A stretch of DNA of 64,000 nucleotides from assembly GCF_025244925.1 (NCBI RefSeq), contig NZ_CP104275.1, positions 868,001 through 932,000 of the forward strand, read 5' to 3'. Both the position numbers and the translations under genes were made by a program. Under the pieces are notes generated by a model, which ran no database searches, was not told where the DNA came from, and was given only the letters and a program-made list of their open reading frames with translations. This DNA comes from Arthrobacter zhaoxinii (lineage in GTDB: Bacteria > Actinomycetota > Actinomycetes > Actinomycetales > Micrococcaceae). This document shows positions 27,254 through 37,516 of the stretch, piece after piece. Positions within the stretch are counted from its first letter, which is position 1; the number at the start of each line of letters is the position of its first letter.

Positions 27254-28798
27254 TTGAAACTCGAACTCAAGGGCATCACCAAGCGCTTCGGCACTTTGGT
27301 GGCCAATGACCATATCGACCTGGTGGTTGAACCGGGGCAGGTGCACAGCCTGCTCGGTGAAAACGGGGCCGGCAAGTCAACCCTGATGAATGTGCTGTAC
27401 GGATTGTACGAGCCGACCGAAGGCGAAATCCTGGTTGATGACCGGGCAGTCAGCTTCAACGGCCCCAGCGATGCGATGGCGGCAGGAATCGGCATGGTGC
27501 ACCAGCACTTCATGCTCGTTCCCGTCTTCACCGTGGCCGAAAACGTGGCCCTCGGAAACGAGAACACCAAGTTTGCGGGCATGCTGAACCTGGACCAGAC
27601 GAGGCGCCGCATCCGCGAGATCTCGGACCAGTACGGTTTCGACGTCGACCCCGACGCCGTGGTCGAAGACCTCCCCGTGGGTGTCCAGCAGCGCGTGGAA
27701 ATCATCAAGGCCCTGATCCGGGACGCCGAAGTCCTCATCCTTGACGAACCCACCGCCGTGCTGACGCCCCGCGAAACGGACGAACTGCTGGGCATCATGC
27801 GCCAGCTCACCGAAGACGGTAAATCGGTGGTCTTCATCTCGCACAAGCTGCGGGAAGTAAAGGCCGTGTCCGACGTCATTACCGTGATCCGCCGCGGAAA
27901 GGTCGTAGGTTCCGCCGATCCGACCGCCTCCACCACGGAACTGGCCTCGCTGATGGTCGGCCGGTCCGTGAGCCTGAACCTCAACAAGGCACCGGCCAGC
28001 CCCGGGGAGGAGACGTTCGTCGTCGAGAACCTCACCATCGCCTCCGCAACCGGCCCGGCAGTGCTCGACGGCGTGAGCTTCGGCATCCGGCGCGGTGAAA
28101 TTCTGGCTGTGGCAGGCGTGCAGGGCAACGGCCAGACCGAACTGACCGAGGCCATCCTGGGCCTGCAGGACCACGTCACCGGTTCCATCCGGCTCAACGG
28201 TGAGGAACTGGTGGGCCGCAGGACCCGTGACATCATCAACAGCGGCGTGGGCTTCGTCCCCGAAGACCGCAATGTCGACGGCCTCGTGGGCACCTTCTCC
28301 GTTGCGGAGAACCTTGTCCTGAACCGTTACGACCAGGCACCCTTTGCCCGCGGCGTATCACTGCGCCCGGCGGTCATTGAAGCCAACGCGGCGGAGAAAA
28401 TCACCGAATTCGATATCCGCACACAGTCAGCAGCAACTGCGGCAGGCACGCTCTCCGGCGGAAACCAGCAGAAGGTTGTGATGGCCCGCGAACTGTCGCG
28501 TCCGCTGCAGCTTTTCATCGCCTCGCAGCCGACCCGCGGCGTGGACGTGGGTTCCATCGAATTCCTGCACCGCCGCATCATCGCCGAGCGCGACGTCGGC
28601 ACGCCGGTGATGATCGTTTCCACCGAACTCGACGAAGTCCTTGAACTGGCGGACCGGATTGCCGTGCTTTACGGCGGCCGGCTCATGGGCATAGTCCCCG
28701 CCGACACATCCCGCGACGTGCTGGGCCAGATGATGGCCGGCATGCCCGCGGACGAAGCTACAGCGCAGCACACAGATTCCAAGGGAGGGGCCAAGTGA
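27254..28798 (+). CDS. Nucleoside ABC importer, duplicated ATP-binding protein
   Basis: 514 aa with two ABC domains, as in NupA/RbsA-type importers. Domain 1: Walker A GENGAGKST (about residue 40), signature VGVQQRVEIIKAL, Walker B VLILDEPTAVL. Domain 2: degenerate Walker A GVQGNGQTEL (about residue 292), signature LSGGNQQKVVMAREL, Walker B LFIASQPTRGVD. The asymmetric P-loops are normal for this family. TTG 27254 is used; the frame is open from 27200. The stop overlaps the next gene by 4 nt. Confidence 0.93.
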   Translation: MKLELKGITKRFGTLVANDHIDLVVEPGQVHSLLGENGAGKSTLMNVLYGLYEPTEGEILVDDRAVSFNGPSDAMAAGIGMVHQHFMLVPVFTVAENVALGNENTKFAGMLNLDQTRRRIREISDQYGFDVDPDAVVEDLPVGVQQRVEIIKALIRDAEVLILDEPTAVLTPRETDELLGIMRQLTEDGKSVVFISHKLREVKAVSDVITVIRRGKVVGSADPTASTTELASLMVGRSVSLNLNKAPASPGEETFVVENLTIASATGPAVLDGVSFGIRRGEILAVAGVQGNGQTELTEAILGLQDHVTGSIRLNGEELVGRRTRDIINSGVGFVPEDRNVDGLVGTFSVAENLVLNRYDQAPFARGVSLRPAVIEANAAEKITEFDIRTQSAATAAGTLSGGNQQKVVMARELSRPLQLFIASQPTRGVDVGSIEFLHRRIIAERDVGTPVMIVSTELDEVLELADRIAVLYGGRLMGIVPADTSRDVLGQMMAGMPADEATAQHTDSKGGAK

Positions 28799-30162
28799 GC
28801 CCGGAGGATTCCACCACGCAAGACCCGCCGGGGGAGCGCAGCATCGCAGCTGCCGAAGCCACCCGGCTCGAGGCCGCGGCCGAAACCGCCGACGGCACTG
28901 TTCCTCCGCCCGCCGTACCCGCGGCGTACCAAAGCGGCAACCTCGACGGGGACCGTTCCCGGCAGCCCGTCCTGCGGCGGGTACTGTCCTCGAACGCCAT
29001 GGTCTCGGTCCTGTCCGTCCTGCTCGCCCTGATTGTGGGCGGCATCCTGATCGCCGCCACCGATGAGGAAGTCGGAGAAACGGCGTCGTACTTCTTCTCC
29101 CGGCCCACGGATATGCTCTCCGCTGCATGGTCAGCCGCCGCGGGTGCCTATGCCGCCCTGTTCCAGGGTGCGTTCTTCAACTTCGGAGCCGACAGCGCGC
29201 AGCGGTTCTTCTACCCGCTGACCCAGACCCTGACGGTGGCAACACCGCTGATCCTGGCCGGCCTCGGCGTCGCCGTTGCGTTCCGGACCGGACTGTTCAA
29301 CATCGGTGCACAGGGCCAGATCATCATCGGCGCGGCCATGGCCGCCTGGGTGGGCTTCGCCGTCCACCTTCCGGTGGGCCTGCACCTGCTCCTGGTGATC
29401 ATTGCCGGTATGCTCGGCGGCGCCATCTGGGCCGGCATTGCCGGCATCCTGAAGGCCAAGACCGGTGCGCACGAAGTGATCGTCACGATCATGCTCAACT
29501 ACGTCGCCATCAACCTGGTGCTGTTCCTGCTCAGCACGCCGGCCTTCCAGCGGCCGGGCTCCTCGAACCCGATCAGCCCGCAGCTCGATGCCAACGCCAT
29601 GTTCCCGCCGCTGCTGGGCAGCGGATTCCGCCTGCACTGGGGCTTTGTCCTCGCCGTGCTGGCCACCGTCTTCATCTGGTGGCTGATGAACCGCTCCACC
29701 ATCGGCTTTGAACTCAAGGCCGTGGGCGCCAATCCGTCGGCCGCACGCAACGCCGGCATCAGCACCACCAAGGGCTACGTCGTCGTTATGCTCATCGCCG
29801 GTGCCCTTTCCGGGCTCGCCGGTGTAGCGCAGGTGGCAGGCACCGAAAAGGTCCTGACATCCGGCGTCGCCGCCAGCTTCGGTTTCGACGCAATCACCGT
29901 GGCCCTGCTGGGCCGCTCCAGCCCGTGGGGAACCTTCGCGGCAGGCCTGCTGTTCGGTGCCTTCCGCGCCGGCGGCGTCACCATGCAGACCAACACCGGA
30001 ACCAGCATCGACATTGTCCTGGTGGTGCAGTCACTGATCGTCCTCTTCATCGCAGCCCCGCCCCTGGTGCGGTCGCTGTTCCGTATCCCCGCGCCGGGAG
30101 CGTTCCAGACCTCCGGCAAGCGCTTGTCCAAGACCACGAAAACCGCCGGAGGCGCAGCATGA
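28795..30162 (+). CDS. Nucleoside ABC importer permease (first)
   Basis: 455 aa. A polar N-terminal region of about 60 residues precedes a membrane helix MVSVLSVLLALIVGGILIAA. The BPD_transp_2 core shows AFRTGLFNIGAQGQIIIGA and GFELKAVGANPSAARNAGIS, the conserved coupling region. About nine membrane segments. GTG start within GTGA overlap with the ATPase. Forms the pore with the next permease. Confidence 0.92.
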   Translation: MSPEDSTTQDPPGERSIAAAEATRLEAAAETADGTVPPPAVPAAYQSGNLDGDRSRQPVLRRVLSSNAMVSVLSVLLALIVGGILIAATDEEVGETASYFFSRPTDMLSAAWSAAAGAYAALFQGAFFNFGADSAQRFFYPLTQTLTVATPLILAGLGVAVAFRTGLFNIGAQGQIIIGAAMAAWVGFAVHLPVGLHLLLVIIAGMLGGAIWAGIAGILKAKTGAHEVIVTIMLNYVAINLVLFLLSTPAFQRPGSSNPISPQLDANAMFPPLLGSGFRLHWGFVLAVLATVFIWWLMNRSTIGFELKAVGANPSAARNAGISTTKGYVVVMLIAGALSGLAGVAQVAGTEKVLTSGVAASFGFDAITVALLGRSSPWGTFAAGLLFGAFRAGGVTMQTNTGTSIDIVLVVQSLIVLFIAAPPLVRSLFRIPAPGAFQTSGKRLSKTTKTAGGAA

Positions 30163-31445
30163 GCACCGCAACAACGCTTCCCGCTTCCAAGACGGACGCC
30201 CCCGGCGGCGTCCGCAGCTGGAAGATCCCGATCATCCTGATTGTCCTGTCCCTGCTGGGACTCGCTGTCTTCGCCCTGGGTGCACCGTCCAATGACGTCA
30301 CCTTCCGCCTGTCCGACCCCGGTGAGGCCATCGTCCTGCCCGAACTGGTGGTTTCCGCCACCGTGGTCGGCTGGCTTACCGCCGTCCTGATGATTGCGGC
30401 CGCGGCCTGGGCACTCATGCTGACCCGCAGCGGCCGCCGGGTGCCCGTCTGGGTCATCGTTATCTTCGGACTGATGTTCGTGATCGGCTTCCTCACCTGG
30501 GTGGTGGGCAGCGCCAACACGCCGAACGTTGCCCTTTACGGTCTGCTCTCCGGGTCCTTCGCCCTGGCCATTCCGCTGATCTTCGGTTCGCTCTCGGGCG
30601 TGCTGTGCGAACGCTCCGGCGTGGTCAACATCGCCATTGAAGGCCAGCTGCTCTTCGGCGCCTTCGCTGCAGCCGTGGCGGGTTCACTCTCCGGCAACGC
30701 GTTCGTGGGTCTGTTCGCCGCGGCCGTCGCCGGTGCGCTGGTCTCCCTGGTCCTGGCCGTGTTCAGCATCAAGTACATCGTCAACCAGGTCATTGTCGGC
30801 GTCGTCCTGAACGTCCTCGTGTCCGGCCTGACCGGCTTCCTGTTCTCCACCCTGCTGTCCTCGGATCCGGCGAAGTGGAACTCTCCGCCGTCGCTGCCCC
30901 CGATCCGGATCCCGCTGCTGGCGGATATCCCGATCATCGGGCCGATCCTCTTCAACCAGTCGATTGTCGGCTACCTCATGTACATCGCCCTCGCCGCGGT
31001 CTACATCGGCCTGTTCCACTCCAAGTGGGGCCTGCGTACCCGGGCCGTGGGCGAACACCCCAAGGCCGCAGACACCCTGGGCGTGAACGTGAACCGCACC
31101 CGGTTCATCAACGTCCTGCTCGCCGGCGTGGTTGCCGGCATCGGCGGCGCGTTCTTCACCCTCGTGTCCGTGTCCGCGTTCAACCGTGACATGACCGGCG
31201 GGCAGGGCTACATTGCCCTCGCCGCCCTGATCCTGGGGCGCTGGAACCCGCTCGGCGCGCTGCTGGCAGCGCTGCTGTTCGGCTTTGCCACCAACCTGCA
31301 GTACGTCCTGAGCCTGTTGGGAACCGCTGTTCCCAACCAGTTCCTGGCCATGCTGCCCTACATCGTGACGATCTTCGCCGTCGCCGGAGTGGTCGGCAAG
31401 TCTCGGGCACCCGCGGCCAGCGGCGTTCCGTACGTCAAGGGTTAG
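30159..31445 (+). CDS. Nucleoside ABC importer permease (second)
   Basis: 428 aa from ATG 30159 in an ATGA overlap; the frame is open upstream inside the first permease, but that part is shadow. Family motifs: CERSGVVNIAIEGQLLFGAF and RTRAVGEHPKAADTLGVNV, as in YufQ/NupC-type permeases. It has three extra N-terminal helices before the BPD_transp_2 core. A hairpin follows before cdd. Confidence 0.92.
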   Translation: MSTATTLPASKTDAPGGVRSWKIPIILIVLSLLGLAVFALGAPSNDVTFRLSDPGEAIVLPELVVSATVVGWLTAVLMIAAAAWALMLTRSGRRVPVWVIVIFGLMFVIGFLTWVVGSANTPNVALYGLLSGSFALAIPLIFGSLSGVLCERSGVVNIAIEGQLLFGAFAAAVAGSLSGNAFVGLFAAAVAGALVSLVLAVFSIKYIVNQVIVGVVLNVLVSGLTGFLFSTLLSSDPAKWNSPPSLPPIRIPLLADIPIIGPILFNQSIVGYLMYIALAAVYIGLFHSKWGLRTRAVGEHPKAADTLGVNVNRTRFINVLLAGVVAGIGGAFFTLVSVSAFNRDMTGGQGYIALAALILGRWNPLGALLAALLFGFATNLQYVLSLLGTAVPNQFLAMLPYIVTIFAVAGVVGKSRAPAASGVPYVKG

Positions 31446-31451
31446 CACTTG

Positions 31452-31489
31452 GAGGGACCTGCTGCCGGGAAGCCGGCGGCAGGTCCCTC
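31452..31489 (+). terminator. Hairpin between permease and cdd
   Basis: A 17-bp stem (31452-31468/31473-31489, one G-U pair), tetraloop GAAG. No T-run, so it may be mRNA-stabilising or attenuating rather than a full stop. Confidence 0.55.
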
Positions 31490-31535
31490 GCGGTATCCGG
31501 TCCACACGGACCGGACACCGAAATGAAAGGAAAAC

Positions 31536-31952
31536 ATGACAGAGATGACCCCCGCCCCCGTGGACTGGGAGCTGCTCCTGGAAACCGCCAAAGCAGCGCT
31601 GGCCCACGCCTACGTCCCCTACTCGAAGTATCCGGTGGGCGCCGCGGCACTGACCGACGACGGCCGGATTGTGTCCGGCTGCAACATTGAGAACGCCTCC
31701 TACGGGCTGACACTGTGTGCCGAATGTTCCATGATCAGCCAGCTGCGCATGACCGGAGGCGGCCGCATCGCTGCCTTTGCCTGCGTGGACGGATCCGGCA
31801 GTGTCCTGATGCCGTGCGGCCGCTGCCGGCAGCTGCTGTACGAATTCCGGGCACCGGGAATGCAGTTGATGACCGTAAGCGGTATCCGGAGCATGGACCA
31901 GGTCCTGCCGGATGCCTTTGGACCGCAGCACCTTGAAGGGCAGGACAAGTAA
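31536..31952 (+). CDS. cdd: Cytidine deaminase
   Basis: 138 aa, the homotetrameric size class. Catalytic CAECSM motif with the proton-shuttling Glu (about residue 57) and the second zinc pair PCGRCRQ (about residue 92). SGCNIENASYGLT binds the ribose. GAAAGGA ribosome site 5 nt before ATG. It converts imported cytidine/deoxycytidine to uridine/deoxyuridine, the substrates upstream of deoA. Confidence 0.96.
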   Translation: MTEMTPAPVDWELLLETAKAALAHAYVPYSKYPVGAAALTDDGRIVSGCNIENASYGLTLCAECSMISQLRMTGGGRIAAFACVDGSGSVLMPCGRCRQLLYEFRAPGMQLMTVSGIRSMDQVLPDAFGPQHLEGQDK

Positions 31953-33242
31953 ATGAGCGCTGAAAAGTTCGACGCCGTAGACATCATCGGAATCAAGCGG
32001 GACCGGGGCACCCTGACCCCGGAACAGATTGACTGGACCATCGACGCCTACACCCGCGGCGCCATTGCAGACGAGCAGATGGCCGCGCTGAACATGGCCA
32101 TCCTGCTCAACGGCATGACCCGGGCGGAGATCTCCCGCTGGACCACCGCCATGATCAATTCGGGCGAGCGGATGGACTTCTCCGTCCTGGGCAAGCCCAC
32201 CTCCGACAAGCACTCCACCGGCGGCGTGGGGGACAAGATCACCCTTCCGCTGGCACCCCTGGTCGCCGTCTTCGGTGTAGCCGTTCCGCAGCTCTCGGGC
32301 CGCGGACTCGGCCACACGGGCGGCACGCTGGATAAGCTCGAAGCCATTCCGGGCTGGCAGGCGTCCCTGACCAATGACGCCCTGATGGCCCAGCTGCGCG
32401 ATGTCGGCGCCGTCATCTGCGCCGCCGGTGCAGGGCTGGCCCCGGCCGACAAGAAGCTGTACTCGCTGCGCGACGTCACGGGCACGGTGGAAGCCATTCC
32501 GCTGATTGCCTCATCGATCATGAGCAAGAAAATTGCCGAAGGCACCGGCTCGCTGGTGCTGGACGTCAAGGTGGGCAGCGGCGCCTTCATGAAGGACGAG
32601 GCCCGGGCCCGCGAACTGGCCGAGACGATGGTGGCCCTGGGCAAGGACGCCGGCGTAAACACGGTGGCACTGCTCACCGACATGTCCACTCCGCTGGGCC
32701 TGACCGCCGGCAACGCCATTGAGGTGCAGGAATCCGTGGATGTGCTCGCCGGCGGCGGCCCCGAGGACGTTGTCGAGCTCACGCTGGCACTGGCCCGCGA
32801 AATGCTTACGGCCGCGGGACGGCCCGACGCCGACCCGGAGGCTGCTCTGAAGGACGGCCGTGCGATGGACGTCTGGCGCCGGATGATCTCCGCGCAGGGC
32901 GGCGATCCCGACGCTGCGCTTCCGGTGGCACGGGAATCCGAAACCATCTACGCACCCGCTGACGGCGTGCTGGTGGAGCTCGATGCCCTCTCCGTCGGTG
33001 TCGCAGCCTGGCGCCTCGGTGCCGGCCGCGCCCGCAAGGAAGACGCAGTCCAGGCCGGTGCCGGCGTCGTGATGCACGCCAAGCCGGGCGCCACGGTCCG
33101 GGCCGGAGAGCCGCTGATGACGCTGCTCACCGACACCCCCGAGAAGTTCGACCGTGCCCGCGAGGCGCTGGCGGACGCCGTCGTCGTCGCACCCGAGGGA
33201 TCGCGTCCGGCCCGGAAGCTGATCATCGACCGGATCAGCTAG
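31953..33242 (+). CDS. deoA: Thymidine/pyrimidine-nucleoside phosphorylase
   Basis: 429 aa. Phosphorolysis of thymidine or deoxyuridine/uridine. Family signature SGRGLGHTGGTLDKLE (about residue 110), the phosphate-site KHSTGGVGDKI (about residue 85) and KVGSGAFMKD (about residue 205). Its ATG immediately follows the cdd stop. Downstream GC-rich hairpin closes the operon. It could be pyrimidine- rather than thymidine-specific. Confidence 0.96.
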   Translation: MSAEKFDAVDIIGIKRDRGTLTPEQIDWTIDAYTRGAIADEQMAALNMAILLNGMTRAEISRWTTAMINSGERMDFSVLGKPTSDKHSTGGVGDKITLPLAPLVAVFGVAVPQLSGRGLGHTGGTLDKLEAIPGWQASLTNDALMAQLRDVGAVICAAGAGLAPADKKLYSLRDVTGTVEAIPLIASSIMSKKIAEGTGSLVLDVKVGSGAFMKDEARARELAETMVALGKDAGVNTVALLTDMSTPLGLTAGNAIEVQESVDVLAGGGPEDVVELTLALAREMLTAAGRPDADPEAALKDGRAMDVWRRMISAQGGDPDAALPVARESETIYAPADGVLVELDALSVGVAAWRLGAGRARKEDAVQAGAGVVMHAKPGATVRAGEPLMTLLTDTPEKFDRAREALADAVVVAPEGSRPARKLIIDRIS

Positions 33243-33261
33243 GCCCTCCGGGTTTCCCGGT

Positions 33262-33294
33262 GGTGCCCCCGCGGCGCTTCGCTGCGGGGGCACC
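33262..33294 (+). terminator. Terminator after deoA
   Basis: 15-bp stem (33262-33276/33280-33294) with a 3-nt loop and one G-U pair; no T-run. Confidence 0.7.
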
Positions 33295-33352
33295 GCTGTG
33301 TCCGTGGCATCCTTGTAAAGGATCGGTTAGCTATTTCAAGGAGCGGCACCAG

Positions 33353-34042
33353 TTGGACGTTTTCAGTGCCACGGTGGACGGCATAAACAACTTCATCCTC
33401 TCCACGGCGGGGTCGCCGTGGGTCTACGTCGGCCTCCTGGCCTGCTGCCTGATCGACGGCTTCTTCCCGCCCGTCCCGAGCGAATCCCTGGTGGTGGCGC
33501 TGGCGTCACTGGCGCTCAGCGGCGCCGGCGTGAATATCTGGCTGATCATTCCGGCCGCAGCCCTGGGAGCGTTCCTGGGCGACAACCTGGCCTACCTGCT
33601 GGGCCGCTGGATCGGTACCGAACGGTTCGGCTGGATGCGCACCCCGAAGATGCGCCGGTCCGTCGCCTGGGCACGCCACGAACTCGACAAACGGTCGATG
33701 TCACTGATTCTCGTGGCCCGGTTCATTCCGGTCGGCCGGGTGGTAGTGAACGTCACCGCCGGTGCCACCGGCTTCCCGCGGCGGCGGTTTGTCTCGCTGA
33801 CCGCCATCTCCGGGATTGTCTGGGCCGCCTACAGTGTGGCCATCGGCGCGATAGCCGGTGCCTGGTTCGATGACCACCACTTGCTCGGCGTGGTGGTGGG
33901 AGTGCTGGGCGCTCTTGTCCTGGGCCTGATCATCGACCGCATCATCACCATGGTCCGGGGCACCGCGCCCGGGTCCAAACTCCCGGAGGCCGGCGACATG
34001 CCGAACGCCGACGACGACGCACGCACGCAGAAGGCCGCCTGA
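33353..34042 (+). CDS. DedA family membrane protein
   Basis: 229 aa from TTG 33353 with AAGGAG 9 nt upstream. Five or six helices. Family landmarks: FFPPVPSESLVVALASL (re-entrant Pro/Glu loop), GAFLGDNLAYLLGRWIG and ARFIPVGRVVVNVTAGATG, which carries the conserved Arg. DedA proteins are membrane transporters/flippases linked to phospholipid or undecaprenyl-phosphate recycling and proton-motive force. Placed among nucleoside salvage genes without a clear functional tie. Confidence 0.93.
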   Translation: MDVFSATVDGINNFILSTAGSPWVYVGLLACCLIDGFFPPVPSESLVVALASLALSGAGVNIWLIIPAAALGAFLGDNLAYLLGRWIGTERFGWMRTPKMRRSVAWARHELDKRSMSLILVARFIPVGRVVVNVTAGATGFPRRRFVSLTAISGIVWAAYSVAIGAIAGAWFDDHHLLGVVVGVLGALVLGLIIDRIITMVRGTAPGSKLPEAGDMPNADDDARTQKAA

Positions 34043-34049
34043 AACACCG

Positions 34050-34055
34050 TAGAGT
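34050..34055 (+). promoter_or_regulatory. Candidate -10 for leaderless add mRNA
   Basis: TAGAGT ends 6 nt before GTG 34062; no Shine-Dalgarno. Confidence 0.55.
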
Positions 34056-34061
34056 TGCCGT

Positions 34062-35201
34062 GTGACTGAGCCTACAAACACTCCAGAAAAACCTTTCCTC
34101 GACGTGCGCAGCCTGCCGAAGGTGTCGCTGCACGACCACCTCGACGGCGGCCTCCGACCGGCCACCATTGTCGAGCTGGCCGCCGCCGCCGGCCACACCC
34201 TGCCGAGCACCGACCCCGCAGGGCTGGGGGAGTGGTTCCGCGAATCCGCCGACTCCGGTTCGCTGGAGCGCTACCTCGAAACCTTCGACCACACCATCGC
34301 CGTCATGCAGACGCGCGGGGGCCTGGTGCGGGTGGCCCGCGAATTCGTTGAAGACCTCGCCGCGGACGGAGTTGTGTACGCCGAAGTCCGCTGGGCACCC
34401 GAACAGCACCTGCAGGCAGGACTGAGCCTGGACGAAGCCGTGGAAGCCGTCCAGGCCGGCATCGAAGAAGGCGTCGTGATCGCCGAGGCCGCGGGCCGCT
34501 TCATCCAGGTGGGCCAGCTCATCACCGCCATGCGGCATGCAGACCGTGCCATGGAAATTGCCGAACTGGCAGTGCGGCACCGCGATTCCGGCGCCGTCGG
34601 CTTCGACATTGCCGGCCCCGAGGACGGTTTCCCGCCCTCCCGGTTCAAGGACGCCTTCACCTACCTCGCAGAACAGCAGTTCCCGGTGACGGTGCATGCC
34701 GGCGAGGCCGCCGGAATCGAGAGCATCGTTGACGCCCTGGTGCACGGCCGGGCGCTGCGGCTGGGCCACGGCGTACGGATCGCCGAGGACATCGACGTCG
34801 AATTCGAAGAGCCCGGCAGCGCAGACGAGGCCGAAGTGGGCATTGTGAGCATGGGCCGCGTCGCCAACTGGGTCCGGGACCGCGGAATCCCGCTGGAGGT
34901 CTGCCCGTCCTCCAACCTGCAGACCGGTGCCGTGGCCTCCTTCGGCGAGGACATTGAGACCCATCCGATCGACCTGCTGTACCAGACCGGCTTCGCCGTC
35001 ACCATCAACACCGACAACCGCCTGATGAGCTCGGTGACCCTTACCGGTGAATTCGAGCTGCTGATGGACACCTTCGACTATGACCTGGACGACGTCCTGG
35101 AGCTCACCATGAACGCCGTCAACGCGGCTTTCCTGCCCCTGGACGAGCGCGCGGCACTGTCCGCCTATGTCACGGAAGGCTTCAACCGCGCCCGTGGCTG
35201 A
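34062..35201 (+). CDS. add: Adenosine deaminase
   Basis: 379 aa zinc hydrolase turning (deoxy)adenosine into (deoxy)inosine. Zinc ligands: LHDHLDGG (His-x-His, about residue 24) and VHAGEAAG (about residue 209) with the catalytic Glu. Later motifs are LGHGVRIAED and INTDNRLMS, the actinobacterial variant of the usual NTDDP motif. Extends the nucleoside salvage group. GTG start is leaderless by position. The 3' end overlaps mazG. Confidence 0.95.
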   Translation: MTEPTNTPEKPFLDVRSLPKVSLHDHLDGGLRPATIVELAAAAGHTLPSTDPAGLGEWFRESADSGSLERYLETFDHTIAVMQTRGGLVRVAREFVEDLAADGVVYAEVRWAPEQHLQAGLSLDEAVEAVQAGIEEGVVIAEAAGRFIQVGQLITAMRHADRAMEIAELAVRHRDSGAVGFDIAGPEDGFPPSRFKDAFTYLAEQQFPVTVHAGEAAGIESIVDALVHGRALRLGHGVRIAEDIDVEFEEPGSADEAEVGIVSMGRVANWVRDRGIPLEVCPSSNLQTGAVASFGEDIETHPIDLLYQTGFAVTINTDNRLMSSVTLTGEFELLMDTFDYDLDDVLELTMNAVNAAFLPLDERAALSAYVTEGFNRARG

Positions 35202-35883
35202 AAACCCCCTTCCCGATGACCTCGGCGAGCGGTTCACCCGCCTCGCCGAGGTCATCGGCGTCCTCCGGGAGCGTTGCCCGTGGACCCGTGCGCTGACCCA
35301 TGAGTCCCTGCTCGAGTACCTCGTGGAGGAAACCTACGAGCTGGTGGAAGCAGTGGAAGGCGGAACGGCCGGACCGGCACGGGCGGCGGAACTGCGCGGC
35401 GAGCTCGGCGACGTGCTGCTGCAGGTCCTGCTCCACGCCCGCCTGCAGCAGGAAGCCGGCAGCTTCTCCGTGGCGGACGTGGTCGATGCCCTCACCGCGA
35501 AGATGATCCGCCGCAACCCGCATGTCTTCTCCCCGGACGGCAGCCTCCGGGAGGACGGCGGAGAATCCGGCATTGCGGCCATCGAGCAGGCCTGGGACCA
35601 GGCGAAAAAAGCGGAGCGCCCCTCCCGGGTTTCGGCATTCGAAGGAATTCCCGCGGGGCTGCCAGCCCTGCTCCTGGCGGCCAAGACGATCTCCCGCGCC
35701 CGCCGGGCGGACCGTCCGCTGCCTCCGCCGCGCCCGGCACCCGACGCGGAGTTCTCCGACGAAACCGAGCTCGGGGACGTGCTGTTCTCCCTGGTCCGCC
35801 GCGCGTCGGAACAGGGGCTCGACGCCGAGGCGGCGCTCCGGGCGGCGGTCCGCCGGTACACAGCCGACGACGCCGGGCGCTGA
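35194..35883 (+). CDS. mazG: MazG family nucleoside triphosphate pyrophosphohydrolase
   Basis: 229 aa from GTG 35194 (overlaps add by 8 nt); ATG 35167 is an in-frame alternative. The MazG all-alpha domain shows THESLLEYLVEETYELVEAVE and ELRGELGDVLLQVLLHARL, giving the Mg-binding E-x-x-E...E-x-x-D set. A second, partly degenerate half (ELGDVLFSLVRRASEQGLD) follows. It removes damaged or non-canonical NTPs. Its place before eno is conserved in actinobacteria. Confidence 0.92.
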   Translation: MAENPLPDDLGERFTRLAEVIGVLRERCPWTRALTHESLLEYLVEETYELVEAVEGGTAGPARAAELRGELGDVLLQVLLHARLQQEAGSFSVADVVDALTAKMIRRNPHVFSPDGSLREDGGESGIAAIEQAWDQAKKAERPSRVSAFEGIPAGLPALLLAAKTISRARRADRPLPPPRPAPDAEFSDETELGDVLFSLVRRASEQGLDAEAALRAAVRRYTADDAGR

Positions 35884-35978
35884 CCGTCGCGCACCCCTCC
35901 GCTGCAGCCCCGGATCCACCCGATCTCAGTGATTCAGCCCGCCGGACCTTACTCGGAGCCGCGATTCTATTAGGCTAA

Positions 35979-37343
<1,365 letters not shown>

Positions 37344-37359
37344 CCGGACCGCCGCAGCA

Positions 37360-37387
37360 CCTGCAGGCCCCATTTGGGACCTGTAGG
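37360..37387 (+). terminator. Possible terminator after eno
   Basis: 12-bp stem with two G-U pairs (37360-37371/37376-37387), loop ATTT. No T-run. Confidence 0.5.
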
Positions 37388-37516
37388 CGTTGCGGAACAG
37401 GATCCCAACACCACGGGTGGGTAACCTCATAGGAGGGGACCCGCCCGCGGTCGTTCCCGGCCGTTTTCAGCATCGCCTTCAGCACCATATTGAGCACAGT
37501 TACAGACAGGACCCGC

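Noticed and set aside
30684..32315. 543-codon open frame on - opposite permease, cdd and deoA
   Set aside because: Antisense shadow of three recognised genes.
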